The position numbers were made by a program, and so were the translations under genes. A stretch of 64,000 nucleotides of DNA, taken from contig MOYA01000001.1 in assembly GCA_001899315.1 (NCBI GenBank), forward strand, positions 2,963,556 to 3,027,555. The letters run 5' to 3'. The DNA is from Candidatus Obscuribacter phosphatis. Its GTDB lineage: Bacteria > Cyanobacteriota > Vampirovibrionia > Obscuribacterales > Obscuribacteraceae. Shown here piece by piece: positions 56,168 through 64,000 of this stretch (positions within the stretch are counted from its first letter, which is position 1; each line of letters begins with the position of its first letter). The notes under the pieces are model-generated. The model saw only the letters and a list, made by a program, of their open reading frames with translations, was not told the origin of the DNA and ran no database searches.

Positions 56168-56788
56168 TCAACTTTCAAAGGGAATTAGGTCTGTCTGTCC
56201 ATTCTCGGCTAATTTCATCAGCTTTCTAGCCATGATCGCATATGACGAGGGAAGATGCGAGATAACGCCGGCGAAGTGATTACGACAAGCGTCAAACATA
56301 CCGATTCGCCTATAGAGTTCTCCAATCAAATACTCGACATCTACACGGCTATCGACCGGGCAAGAAACATCATACAGAGCCTTAGCGAGCATCTCAAGGG
56401 CAGCCCTTCTATATTCTCTCGCTTGTGGAACGGCACCACCGTCATCGGCACACCAGGCAGCATACAGGTAGAAAATACCGGCTTCCCAAAAGTTCAAATC
56501 TTTTCTTTCCGCCCGCATGGCTGCCGCCCTGTACTGCAAATGCGGTGTCGAGCGAGCTTGAAAAAGTGCACAGTCTTCCATGGTGCGTTCAAAACTCTGC
56601 GCCCAGTCGGCCCTGCCGCAACTAGGGCAAGTGGCTATGGCATAGGGTTCATAACAGGGCGTGACATCATAGACATGCTGCCTTAGTTCACTGTTTCTAA
56701 GCCCGGTGTCGACAAACTCACGCACCTGCCTAGTCATGAACTTCAGCCCGCAGTCAGGGCAACGAACGGCTATGTTATCTAACTCCAA
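56168..56788 (-). CDS. DUF2225-like cysteine-motif protein inside the secretion operon
   Basis: Two Cys pairs (VRCPDCG near residue 10 and ATCPSCGRAD near residue 55) should bind zinc, with a DxxLRxx-like middle (DTGLRNSELRQHVYDVTPCYEPYAI). The rest is helical and TPR-like (AAWCADDGGAVPQAREYRRAALEMLAKALYD). This is the layout of DUF2225 proteins, whose role is unknown. The start is TTG with AAGGG upstream. It lies between the large VirB6-like gene and the PrgI gene, so it is probably co-transcribed with the machine. Confidence 0.7.
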   Translation of the reverse strand: MELDNIAVRCPDCGLKFMTRQVREFVDTGLRNSELRQHVYDVTPCYEPYAIATCPSCGRADWAQSFERTMEDCALFQARSTPHLQYRAAAMRAERKDLNFWEAGIFYLYAAWCADDGGAVPQAREYRRAALEMLAKALYDVSCPVDSRVDVEYLIGELYRRIGMFDACRNHFAGVISHLPSSYAIMARKLMKLAENGQTDLIPFES

Positions 56789-56885
56789 GCGAAAACCCTT
56801 TCTAGAAAAGAGGCGACGAGATAGCTGGTATCAAATCGCCTCTTTTCAATTGTCATCTATTGTCTAGCTGGTCTTCTCCTCATCC

Positions 56886-59800
56886 TCAGACCGTTTCGCT
56901 ATCATCCGGATCATTGGGATTTTTCTTTTTCTTCTTGCCTTTATCGAGGCCAGAATTTTGAGCCCAATTGCGCAGACTACCCATCTTGCGATTGCTTGCT
57001 TGAGTCATCTGCTCACCAAGGCTCTCACCGGTGCTCTTCTCTGCCCCGGCAGATTCACCAGCAGCCTCGCCGGCAGCCTTGGCTTTAGCCGCAGCCTCTT
57101 TCGCCTGCGCATCTTTAGCCATGGCTATCTCGCGACTGCCTGCCGAGTTGATCGGTTGAGCTGGAGTTCGATTGGCAGCCGGGATAATCACCGGCGCAAT
57201 CATGCCACTGTCATGGTGCGGCTGTGCTTGACGCTGCTCGATAGCACCCTGATCCGGCGCTCTCCAAGCTTGGGCACTGGCTTCATTGGCCTGTGCCACC
57301 CGCCATGCGTCAGCCCCTTGCATCGGCTGCGCTGGAGCCTGACCCCATCCGCTTGCTGCATCAGGAGCCGGAGCCGGCATTTGAGCTTGCCCTTGACCGT
57401 GGCTCTGTTGGCCCCAGCCAACACCACCGATATCGGCGATGCGCATCTCACCTGTAGGCTGCGGAGATCCGCCGCCCTGTGGCTCTATGCGAGGAGGTTG
57501 GTCACCGGTATTGCCCGTATGTTGCTGGCCGGACAGATGCTGAGAAGAGAAGTCTCTCATCATCTCACTACCGCCTGTTCCGGTCACATAGTTGGTGCCG
57601 GTGACGTAGCCGCCGCTGGCATCATAGCCGCCGGTCGGCGCATTCGGCGCACCATAGACGGCTCCTCCAGAATTGTCCGCACCTGTATTGCCAGCGACGA
57701 AACCAGCATTATAAGTAGGATTCTCCGAGTTGTTGGCGACATTCTGTATTGGAGTAGGGGCAAAGCCGCCGCCACCATATACAGGGTCAACAGGAGTCGG
57801 AGATCCACCAGCTACAGTGTACTGAGCACCGCCGCCGGAGCCGGTGTCGACCGGCGTTGGCGCTGAAGCAATACTGCTGTTGTAGTTATAGCTGGTCGCA
57901 CTGCCGTCGGCAGACATAGCCATGCTGTATGAAGCAGGCGCTCCACCTTGGGCTAGGGACTGATTTTCCATACGAGCCGTATCTATCACTCTTCCAGCCT
58001 CGACGTTGCCGCCGAGGGCTGCTTGCACGGTCTGAGCCGGTACACCGGTCATCATCTGGAAGGCACCAGCGTTGGTGGTAGGCACACCTCCAACGACAGC
58101 GGCTCCATTTGGATCGCTGACGGCAGCGGTGTAATAGCCGGCCCCAACAGATTGCACCATCTGGGCAGCTTCACTGCGGGTCTGCGCTGCATCGATCATA
58201 CGACCGGCATCGATATTACCGCTCATGGCTTGCTGCACTGTTTCGGCACTGACACCATACCGCTGCTGGAAGGCTTCACCTGCCGGCATAGTCTGATTGC
58301 CAACCGAAATCGGTGTATTGGGATTATCGAGAGCAGTCTGATAGACAGGTCCTGCCGATGCGGCAATCGACTGTCCATCCATGCGAGCCTGGGCCACATC
58401 GATGGCTCTCGCCGCCTCGATATTGCCGCCGCTTGCCGCCTGCACAGTCTCAGCCGAGACGCCGTAGCGAGCCTGGAAGGCCTCGCCGGCCGGCATCGAA
58501 TGATTGCCGACAGTGACGGGGGCATCCGGCTGACTAAGAGCAGTCTGATAGAGAGCTCCAGCAGAATTTGCAATCGACTGACCTTCAAAGCGAGCCTGAG
58601 CAACATCTATCGACCTTCCGGCCTCGATATTACCAGAGGCTGCAGCTTGCACAGTCTCAGCCGAGACCCCGTAGCTGCGTTGGAAGGCTTCGCCTGCGGT
58701 CATAGTTTGACCACCCATGCTCACCGGCGCATCAGGCTGACTCAATGCAGTCTGATAGAGCGGCCCAGCCGAACCGGCAATCGCCTGTCCGTCCATCCGC
58801 GCTTGAGCGGTATCGACCAAGCGTCCGGCTTCGAAGTTGCCGGCAGCAGCCTGCTGTACAGTTTCGGCACTGACGCCGTAACTGCGCTGGAAGGCTTCGG
58901 AAGCTGGCATGGTCTGTCCACCCATGCTCACCGGAGCATCCGGTTGGCTGAGTGCTGTCTGATAGAGCTGACCAGCCGCGCCTGCTATGGACTGACCATC
59001 CATGCGAGCTTGAGCCACATCGATGGCTCGGCCTGCATCAACGCTTCCGTTCATAGCGGCTTGTACGGTCTCAGCGCTCACACCTGTGGCTCTGGCGAAT
59101 GCTTCCCCGGCAGGCATGGTCTGACCACCATAATTTACCGGTTCGCTCGGTGCAGAAAGGGCTCTCTGCATCAAGTCGCCATGGGCGGAAGCAATAGCTC
59201 CACCTTCCATGCGTGCTTGTGCAGAATCAATGGCATAACCAGCCTGCACATTGCCGCCCATCGCCGCCTGAACAACTTCAGCGGTTACACCGTGGCTCCT
59301 TTCGAAAGCCTCGGCATTGGTCATTTGTTGACCACCAACCGAAGTTATACCGTCGGGATTGCTGAGAGCCTGACGATACATCTCAGGGTTGGAGCCGGCG
59401 ATTTGAGCACCTTCCATTCTAGCCTGACCGGCATTGATTGAATTATGTGCACCCACATCACCAGCCATGGCAGCCTGGACCGAGCCTGCGCTGTAGCCGT
59501 TAGCCGCTTCGAAGGCTTGAGCATTGGTCATCTGCTGACCGTTGTAGCTTGTCACACCATCTGGATTGGACACAGCATCTCTGAACATTCCAGGGTTGGC
59601 GCTGGCAATCTGATTGCCCTCGATGGCGGCCTCTACAGCACGTCCATACTCAGGAGAGCTGGGATTGACCTGCAGAGAGTTCTGCACGGCATCGGCGGAA
59701 ACACCGTTAGCAGCGCGGAAAGCTTCAGCATTGGTCATCTGCTGTCCATTGAATGTGGTCAAGCCTTGAGGATCGCTCACTGCCGCTTGCAGCATGTCAC

Positions 59801-62300
59801 CTGCCACTTTAGCGCTGTCCTGAGGATTCATAGTGGAGGCAAATCCTGGTGCGCCGTCCACGCCGACTCTACTCAGATCACCGTCTCCAGGTCCGGAAAG
59901 ACTTGGATTACCGGCAAGAGGCATGCCTCCCGGTCCTGTGAGCGGATTACCGTCCGCACCTACACCAGTGCCCAGACCAGTTCCGATACCCATGCCTGTG
60001 TCAAGAGCTCCACCAGCACCGGTGAGTGCGTCATTACCGCCAAGGCCCGCAGTCAGTCCAAGTGGGCTGGCAGTGTTGAAGTCATTGGATCCGGTAAAGG
60101 CAGTCGGGGTGAGTCCACCACGGGCTGCATCGTCCATAAAGACGCCGGCGGCACCGCCGAGGAAGCTATTGTTGTCTACATTGGCGTTATTGCTGGTGTT
60201 GAGATTATCCTGACTGCCAAACTTAGCAGTGTGCTCACCTTCAGCATTAAAGCGGCTGGAGACACTGGCGTCGGTATCTTGAGCGACAGTGGTATTGCCA
60301 GCCACTGCGTTCAAGCCAGGCATTGCGCCGGAAGCGCCAGCTCCGTCGAGCCCGGCTGCGTCACCCATGGGTGGAGGACCAGCCAGATCGCCAGCGGTGG
60401 CAGCTTTGCCGTCGTTAGCTCCTTTGGAGGCATCACCGGACAGAGGTACAGCCGAGACGTCACCGGCTCCGCCGTCCATGCTGTCGTTGCCGCTTTGTCC
60501 AGAAAGAGGAACCTCAGCGGCACTATCGGCAGTACCACTTGCCCCAGAGGCATCGCCACTGTTCGGACTGAGAGCGGCAGCATCTTGCGTGCCTCCCAAG
60601 CCGCGAGTCTCGGACACTCCAGCACCAGCAGGTGCCACGGGCTGACCGTCGGCTGGTGTCGCACCGACACCGGCAGCAGAAGAACCGCTGTCAGCAGCAG
60701 CTGGGGCTCTGCTGGCGCTGCTGGCACTGCCTCCCTGGTTGCCTCCAGCCGAAGCGCCGCCACCGCCTCCGCTGCCGCCCTTGCCGCCACCACCGCCGCC
60801 GCCTTTCATAGCGGCAGCAGCACCGGCTTGTGCAGCACTCTGAGCAGCCATCACAGCTTCAGTGACCATACCCGAGAAGTCAAAAGCCGACTTGATCGCG
60901 GCAACAGCCATAGCAAGCAGAGACGCGACGATTATGGTGCCGGTAAAGCCGACACCTTTAAAGCAAGCAAGAAGCAAGATTACAGTGTTCCAGAACAAAC
61001 TCCAGAAACAAACTGTGATCACGCCCTCAACCCATGAACCAAGCGAGGCTTTCATTTTGGCAATCGGCCATACCCATAGAGCAGCGGCAATCGGCCCCAT
61101 GCACCAGAGATAATAAAGATAGGCCATCTGGAAAGCGCAAGAAAGGTTCCAGCTCAAGGCGGCAGTCATGCCCATACTATTGACCATGGCGCGCATGGCG
61201 TTCATCACCTGCGGGACAGTCTCATCAGGCAAAATACTTTGATAAATACCCAAACAAGGATCGATTAGGGCAATACCAAGAGTGTTGCGCTCAAGCACGG
61301 CAAATACGGAAAAACCGCCGGCTGCAGCAGGCTGACGAGTCTCGCGCAATGTATTCAGGTTATCTTGTGGCCTGTTTACAGGAAAAGCCCTCTGAACAGC
61401 ACATTTTGCATCTTCGTACATATCGGAGCCGAAGATGCGCGTGTACTCGGTTGCCACTGTATAAGTGAGCGAATTAGCCACGTCAATGCCGTAGTTGATT
61501 ACAAGGAAGCTACCCGGAATGAGGAAGATAGCCACAATGGATTTGAGCAGACCCTCTAAGGGGTGAGCTTCACCAACCAGCACAGGCGAACCCTGAGCGA
61601 TGATGGCGCGCACCTGAGCGAGCACTGCACCAGGCAAGAGCAAAAGCACAGCCATAGGAATAAAGAGATGGTCTCTTATATCTTGCCAGACGTTGCCGGG
61701 CTCAGCGGTGAAGTTAGTAAGGAACTGCTTGCAATAATCTATAGCTGAATAAGCTTGGTTAGTAGTAACACCAGCTTCAGAGTTGGCAGTATTGTTTGCC
61801 GCGACACCACCAACGCCGCTGGCGGCGTGCATGATGCGCTCAGGACTGAAAGCCTTCTCCACCATCTTGGTCATGGCGCCATTGGCCTGAATACCAAATG
61901 AAGTATCAGTGAGCAAGGCACCGGTAGTGGTGTAGTTCTCAGTATCTTGATGGGAATAGTTTGCCGGAGCATTTGAGGTCCAGACAGGCATTGGCGGAAC
62001 GAGAGAATACGGTCCACTCTTGTTTGTGATCATAGTGGGACCACCGGCATCTTTGCCGTTGCCCTTTAATTCAGTCTCTCTCTGGGCATGTTTATTCCTG
62101 TCGTCGTAATTTTTTCTAACGGCAGGCGCACCTTCAACGTTCTGTTCGGAAGCCGAGCCGCCTCCGTTTTGCGCCGGCTGAGCGAAAGCGGCGCCAATAC
62201 TAAAGAAGAGAGAGAAAGCAACCATGACTAGCAGCGAGCTAAGGTCTTGCTTCTTATGAACGGCCTTTCGCATTTCTATTTGCCTCATCGAGTTACGCAT
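56886..62300 (-). CDS. Giant VirB6/TrbL-like protein with repeat-built C-terminal region
   Basis: VirB6 proteins form the inner-membrane channel of type IV systems. The 1804 residues have a signal-like N-terminus (VMVAFSLFFSIGAAFA), a polytopic core at about 205-480 (VLLLLPGAVLAQVRAIIA, LIPGSFLVINYGIDVANSL, MAYLYYLWCMGPIAAALWVWPIAK) and a long hydrophilic tail. The tail opens with a Gly-rich spacer, then Asn/Gly/Ala-rich sequence, then nine repeats of about 69 residues (about 823-1438) and ends in a Gln/Ala/Pro-rich basic segment. The ATG has GAGG 9 bases upstream and overlaps the stop of the preceding VirB6-like gene by 8 bases. Long antisense frames over this region are shadows. Confidence 0.85.
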   Translation of the reverse strand: MRNSMRQIEMRKAVHKKQDLSSLLVMVAFSLFFSIGAAFAQPAQNGGGSASEQNVEGAPAVRKNYDDRNKHAQRETELKGNGKDAGGPTMITNKSGPYSLVPPMPVWTSNAPANYSHQDTENYTTTGALLTDTSFGIQANGAMTKMVEKAFSPERIMHAASGVGGVAANNTANSEAGVTTNQAYSAIDYCKQFLTNFTAEPGNVWQDIRDHLFIPMAVLLLLPGAVLAQVRAIIAQGSPVLVGEAHPLEGLLKSIVAIFLIPGSFLVINYGIDVANSLTYTVATEYTRIFGSDMYEDAKCAVQRAFPVNRPQDNLNTLRETRQPAAAGGFSVFAVLERNTLGIALIDPCLGIYQSILPDETVPQVMNAMRAMVNSMGMTAALSWNLSCAFQMAYLYYLWCMGPIAAALWVWPIAKMKASLGSWVEGVITVCFWSLFWNTVILLLACFKGVGFTGTIIVASLLAMAVAAIKSAFDFSGMVTEAVMAAQSAAQAGAAAAMKGGGGGGGKGGSGGGGGASAGGNQGGSASSASRAPAAADSGSSAAGVGATPADGQPVAPAGAGVSETRGLGGTQDAAALSPNSGDASGASGTADSAAEVPLSGQSGNDSMDGGAGDVSAVPLSGDASKGANDGKAATAGDLAGPPPMGDAAGLDGAGASGAMPGLNAVAGNTTVAQDTDASVSSRFNAEGEHTAKFGSQDNLNTSNNANVDNNSFLGGAAGVFMDDAARGGLTPTAFTGSNDFNTASPLGLTAGLGGNDALTGAGGALDTGMGIGTGLGTGVGADGNPLTGPGGMPLAGNPSLSGPGDGDLSRVGVDGAPGFASTMNPQDSAKVAGDMLQAAVSDPQGLTTFNGQQMTNAEAFRAANGVSADAVQNSLQVNPSSPEYGRAVEAAIEGNQIASANPGMFRDAVSNPDGVTSYNGQQMTNAQAFEAANGYSAGSVQAAMAGDVGAHNSINAGQARMEGAQIAGSNPEMYRQALSNPDGITSVGGQQMTNAEAFERSHGVTAEVVQAAMGGNVQAGYAIDSAQARMEGGAIASAHGDLMQRALSAPSEPVNYGGQTMPAGEAFARATGVSAETVQAAMNGSVDAGRAIDVAQARMDGQSIAGAAGQLYQTALSQPDAPVSMGGQTMPASEAFQRSYGVSAETVQQAAAGNFEAGRLVDTAQARMDGQAIAGSAGPLYQTALSQPDAPVSMGGQTMTAGEAFQRSYGVSAETVQAAASGNIEAGRSIDVAQARFEGQSIANSAGALYQTALSQPDAPVTVGNHSMPAGEAFQARYGVSAETVQAASGGNIEAARAIDVAQARMDGQSIAASAGPVYQTALDNPNTPISVGNQTMPAGEAFQQRYGVSAETVQQAMSGNIDAGRMIDAAQTRSEAAQMVQSVGAGYYTAAVSDPNGAAVVGGVPTTNAGAFQMMTGVPAQTVQAALGGNVEAGRVIDTARMENQSLAQGGAPASYSMAMSADGSATSYNYNSSIASAPTPVDTGSGGGAQYTVAGGSPTPVDPVYGGGGFAPTPIQNVANNSENPTYNAGFVAGNTGADNSGGAVYGAPNAPTGGYDASGGYVTGTNYVTGTGGSEMMRDFSSQHLSGQQHTGNTGDQPPRIEPQGGGSPQPTGEMRIADIGGVGWGQQSHGQGQAQMPAPAPDAASGWGQAPAQPMQGADAWRVAQANEASAQAWRAPDQGAIEQRQAQPHHDSGMIAPVIIPAANRTPAQPINSAGSREIAMAKDAQAKEAAAKAKAAGEAAGESAGAEKSTGESLGEQMTQASNRKMGSLRNWAQNSGLDKGKKKKKNPNDPDDSETV
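57985..59830 (-). repeat. Nine tandem repeats of about 207 bp coding for a 69-residue unit
   Basis: Each unit carries a loop like GGQTMPAGEAFQRSYGVSAE, then TVQAAASGNIEAGRAIDVA and QARMDGQSIAGSAGPLYQTA. Units 4-8 are most alike; the first three and the last are more diverged (GQQMTNAEAF instead of GQTMPAGEAF). The pattern suggests amplification from the centre of the array. The nucleotide identity between central units is high enough for recombination. Confidence 0.85.
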
Positions 62301-64000
62301 CTTTCTTATCCTCTTTCGAGCCGCCGGATTTACCCTGCATGTCGGTGACAGTCTTGTCGCCTGCTAGGTCAGCGGTGCGAGTTGCACTGGCGCTGGCACC
62401 GACCTGACCACTGGAAGCGTCGACCGTGACGCTCTGAGGTGCAGAGTCGGACTTACCGGCATCGCCACTCTTGGCGCCCTGACCAGCGTTCTGGTTGCCG
62501 CCGGCTTGCGGAGGCGGTGTCGTGCCAGAGCCACCACCGTCACCCTGTCCAGACGAACCTTTGTCGCCTTGTCCACTGGCCGCCGCAGCGTTGGCCAGTG
62601 GCACAGCGGCCGAGCTTTTGTCTTTGGCACTACCGCTATTTGGACTGAGTGGCACAGGCATCTTGCCTTGATCGCCTTTGCCGCCCTGTCCTCCAGCATT
62701 CTGCCCAGGTGGCAAACTGCCTGCACCAGAAGCATTAGCATTGGCACCGTTGCCTCCGGCTTCGCCCGGAGGCTTACCGGTATTAGGCCCGGCATTGTCA
62801 CCCTGCTGCTCGCCGCTCACCTTCGGAGGCGCTACTTCAACGCGTCCATCTTTCTTGCCGTCTGAGCCGGCATTACCGGTTATGTTCAAACCACGAGTAT
62901 CAGGCGCGGCATTGGGATTACCTTCGGCACTATCGTTGCCTTGTCTGCCTTGAACGCTGGTAGAGTTTCTAGACTCAGTTTCGTCACCACCCTCTTCGCT
63001 CTTGCCTGAACCTTTGTTGCTTGTCGGAGCGGCATCTTTGCCGCCGCCGCCACCGCCACCACCGCCGCCGCCGCCACCGGCTGCCTGCATGCCTTGTTGC
63101 ATGCCGGAGCGGTACTGAGTTTCAGCACGGGTGAAGGCACCTTTGGGATCGAACACAAAAGGCTCAGTCGGAACATAAAGAAGTAGACCGAGGAAGCTGG
63201 CAAAAATACACACTTCCCACTGCAAGTCTGAAGTACCACCACCGGTATAGATCAGTCTCTGGGTCATGACTGCCAAAATTACCATCCAGAAGAATCGCCA
63301 GAGCGAAACTTTGATGACTGCTTCCACCCAGTTACCGAAAACACCGCGAAAAAGTCTTTGACCGGTAGCGGGCCAGGCATAGAAAGCAGCAGCTAACGGT
63401 CCCATCAAGAACAGATAGCATATTAGGGTAATTTGCAAGGCCGACATGATCACAAGGAAGAGTGCTGCCACCCAAACCATGTAATTGAAAGCAAACTGCA
63501 AAATAATCGATATGAAGCCCTGGCGCTCCATGTGCACGGTACCTTCTCTCATATTCATGAAGATACCTTCGCCCGGCGCGAACCAGCCGCCCAAGGCAGC
63601 ATCAAGCAGACCGCCCAGATAGGCGCCTATGCTGCCCAAGAAAGAGCCGCCCAAGGCAGCAAAAGTACCGCCGCCTCCACCGCCTCCGCCGGAAGCTCCG
63701 CCACCGCCGGCACCACCACCGCTGTAATTTGGGTTAGCATTAGGAGGCAAGATGGTGTTGTCGTAGTTGCCCGGCTTGGGGTCATAAGATAGTTCACGAC
63801 ACCAGTTGACAATCATTGGAATATCAACCCAGTCTCGCATTGAATAAGCCATCGAATTGCCAACGTCGATAGACCAGCTGACAATCACCTGGGTACCGGG
63901 AATCAAGAATACAGCCACAATGGCGCGCATGATACCGTCGAAGGGGTTCATCGCCTCGGGTGCATTGACCACCGAACCAAGACCACGAGCAGCTATGCCT
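62293..64000 (-). CDS. VirB6/TrbL-like membrane protein (5' end outside window)
   Basis: The frame is open to the window edge, past the GTG at 63972, so the true start lies outside. The core (NPFDGIMRAIVAVFLIPGTQ, SWSIDVGNSMAYSM, LICYLFLMGPLAAAFYAWP, FGNWVEAVIKVSLWRFFWMV) matches the neighbouring giant protein (LLKSIVAIFLIPGSF, NYGIDVANSLTY, YYLWCMGPIAAALWVWP, GSWVEGVITVCFWSLFWNT), so the two are paralogues. A poly-Gly insertion lies between the first helices. The tail of about 260 residues is Gly/Asn/Ser/Ala/Gln-rich with the same PLSPNSG motif found in the other protein, but without the 69-residue repeats. Confidence 0.85.
   Translation of the reverse strand, partial: GIAARGLGSVVNAPEAMNPFDGIMRAIVAVFLIPGTQVIVSWSIDVGNSMAYSMRDWVDIPMIVNWCRELSYDPKPGNYDNTILPPNANPNYSGGGAGGGGASGGGGGGGGTFAALGGSFLGSIGAYLGGLLDAALGGWFAPGEGIFMNMREGTVHMERQGFISIILQFAFNYMVWVAALFLVIMSALQITLICYLFLMGPLAAAFYAWPATGQRLFRGVFGNWVEAVIKVSLWRFFWMVILAVMTQRLIYTGGGTSDLQWEVCIFASFLGLLLYVPTEPFVFDPKGAFTRAETQYRSGMQQGMQAAGGGGGGGGGGGGGKDAAPTSNKGSGKSEEGGDETESRNSTSVQGRQGNDSAEGNPNAAPDTRGLNITGNAGSDGKKDGRVEVAPPKVSGEQQGDNAGPNTGKPPGEAGGNGANANASGAGSLPPGQNAGGQGGKGDQGKMPVPLSPNSGSAKDKSSAAVPLANAAAASGQGDKGSSGQGDGGGSGTTPPPQAGGNQNAGQGAKSGDAGKSDSAPQSVTVDASSGQVGASASATRTADLAGDKTVTDMQGKSGGSKEDKKDA

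Noticed and set aside
58023-61037. Two long plus-strand frames (about 470 and 530 codons) opposite the VirB6-like gene
   Set aside because: They run antisense to repeat and low-complexity coding sequence, have His/Ser/Arg-rich compositions with no family pattern, and no ribosome-binding site. They arise from codon bias on the other strand.

Overview
The window reads as about 64 kb of bacterial chromosome from a diderm (LPS-type) bacterium with roughly even GC, densely packed genes and frequent 1-8 bp overlaps. No 16S rRNA or other direct taxonomic marker is present. An ADP-heptose-type glycosyltransferase points to LPS and an outer membrane. A TMEM14-family protein, a Fur-boxed flavodoxin, VanW, SpoIID and TtrbL/PrgI-type secretion genes together would suit a non-photosynthetic relative of cyanobacteria (Melainabacteria/Vampirovibrionia, for example an Obscuribacter-like organism). 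That placement is inference and unchecked.

Layout. 0-9.7 kb: the 3' end of a PcrA/UvrD helicase, ndk, a heptosyltransferase, a histone-H1-tailed ribbon-helix-helix protein, a sugar aminotransferase next to a large polytopic GT-C-like protein, selB and a DedA protein. 9.7-17.2 kb: a second ribbon-helix-helix protein, a VirB8/NTF2-like membrane protein, tRNA-Phe(GAA), a purple-acid-phosphatase-like lipoprotein, small proteins, a class I aminotransferase, a gene-poor patch holding an ORF broken by an in-frame UGA, and a Fur-controlled flavodoxin. 17.2-32.1 kb: envelope genes, namely SpoIID/LytB with a minimal penicillin-binding transpeptidase, an AMMECR1-like secreted protein with alpha-2-macroglobulin and VanW, a 13-14-helix membrane protein and a 1161-residue internally duplicated CPBP protease. 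32.2-36.6 kb: an acyl-CoA operon (paaK-like ligase, EthD-like protein, three crotonases including paaG). 36.6-46.9 kb: a DapB variant, a thioredoxin-like protein and an ABC-2 exporter on one minus-strand unit, then thiolase, ligA, a TPR protein and a flavin reductase on another. 47-51.9 kb: an RDD protein, an SDR-SCP2 fusion and the riboflavin genes ribE-ribBA-ribH. 51.9-64 kb: a type IV secretion operon with PrgI, VirB4, a VirB8-like protein, a DUF2225 protein and two VirB6/TrbL proteins with long disordered tails, one carrying nine copies of a repeat of about 69 residues.

The most interesting point is a 137-codon reading frame at 15617-16030 with a single in-frame UGA at codon 87. Eleven bases after the UGA there is a perfect 6-bp hairpin with a GGUC loop, the loop sequence used by classical bacterial SECIS elements, and a full-length selB lies 6.7 kb away. 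It may be a new small selenoprotein or simply a nonsense-mutated gene; both readings are set out below. The second is the PrgI-type secretion operon, in which one VirB6 protein has a repeat-built C-terminal region and a DUF2225 protein sits inside the operon.
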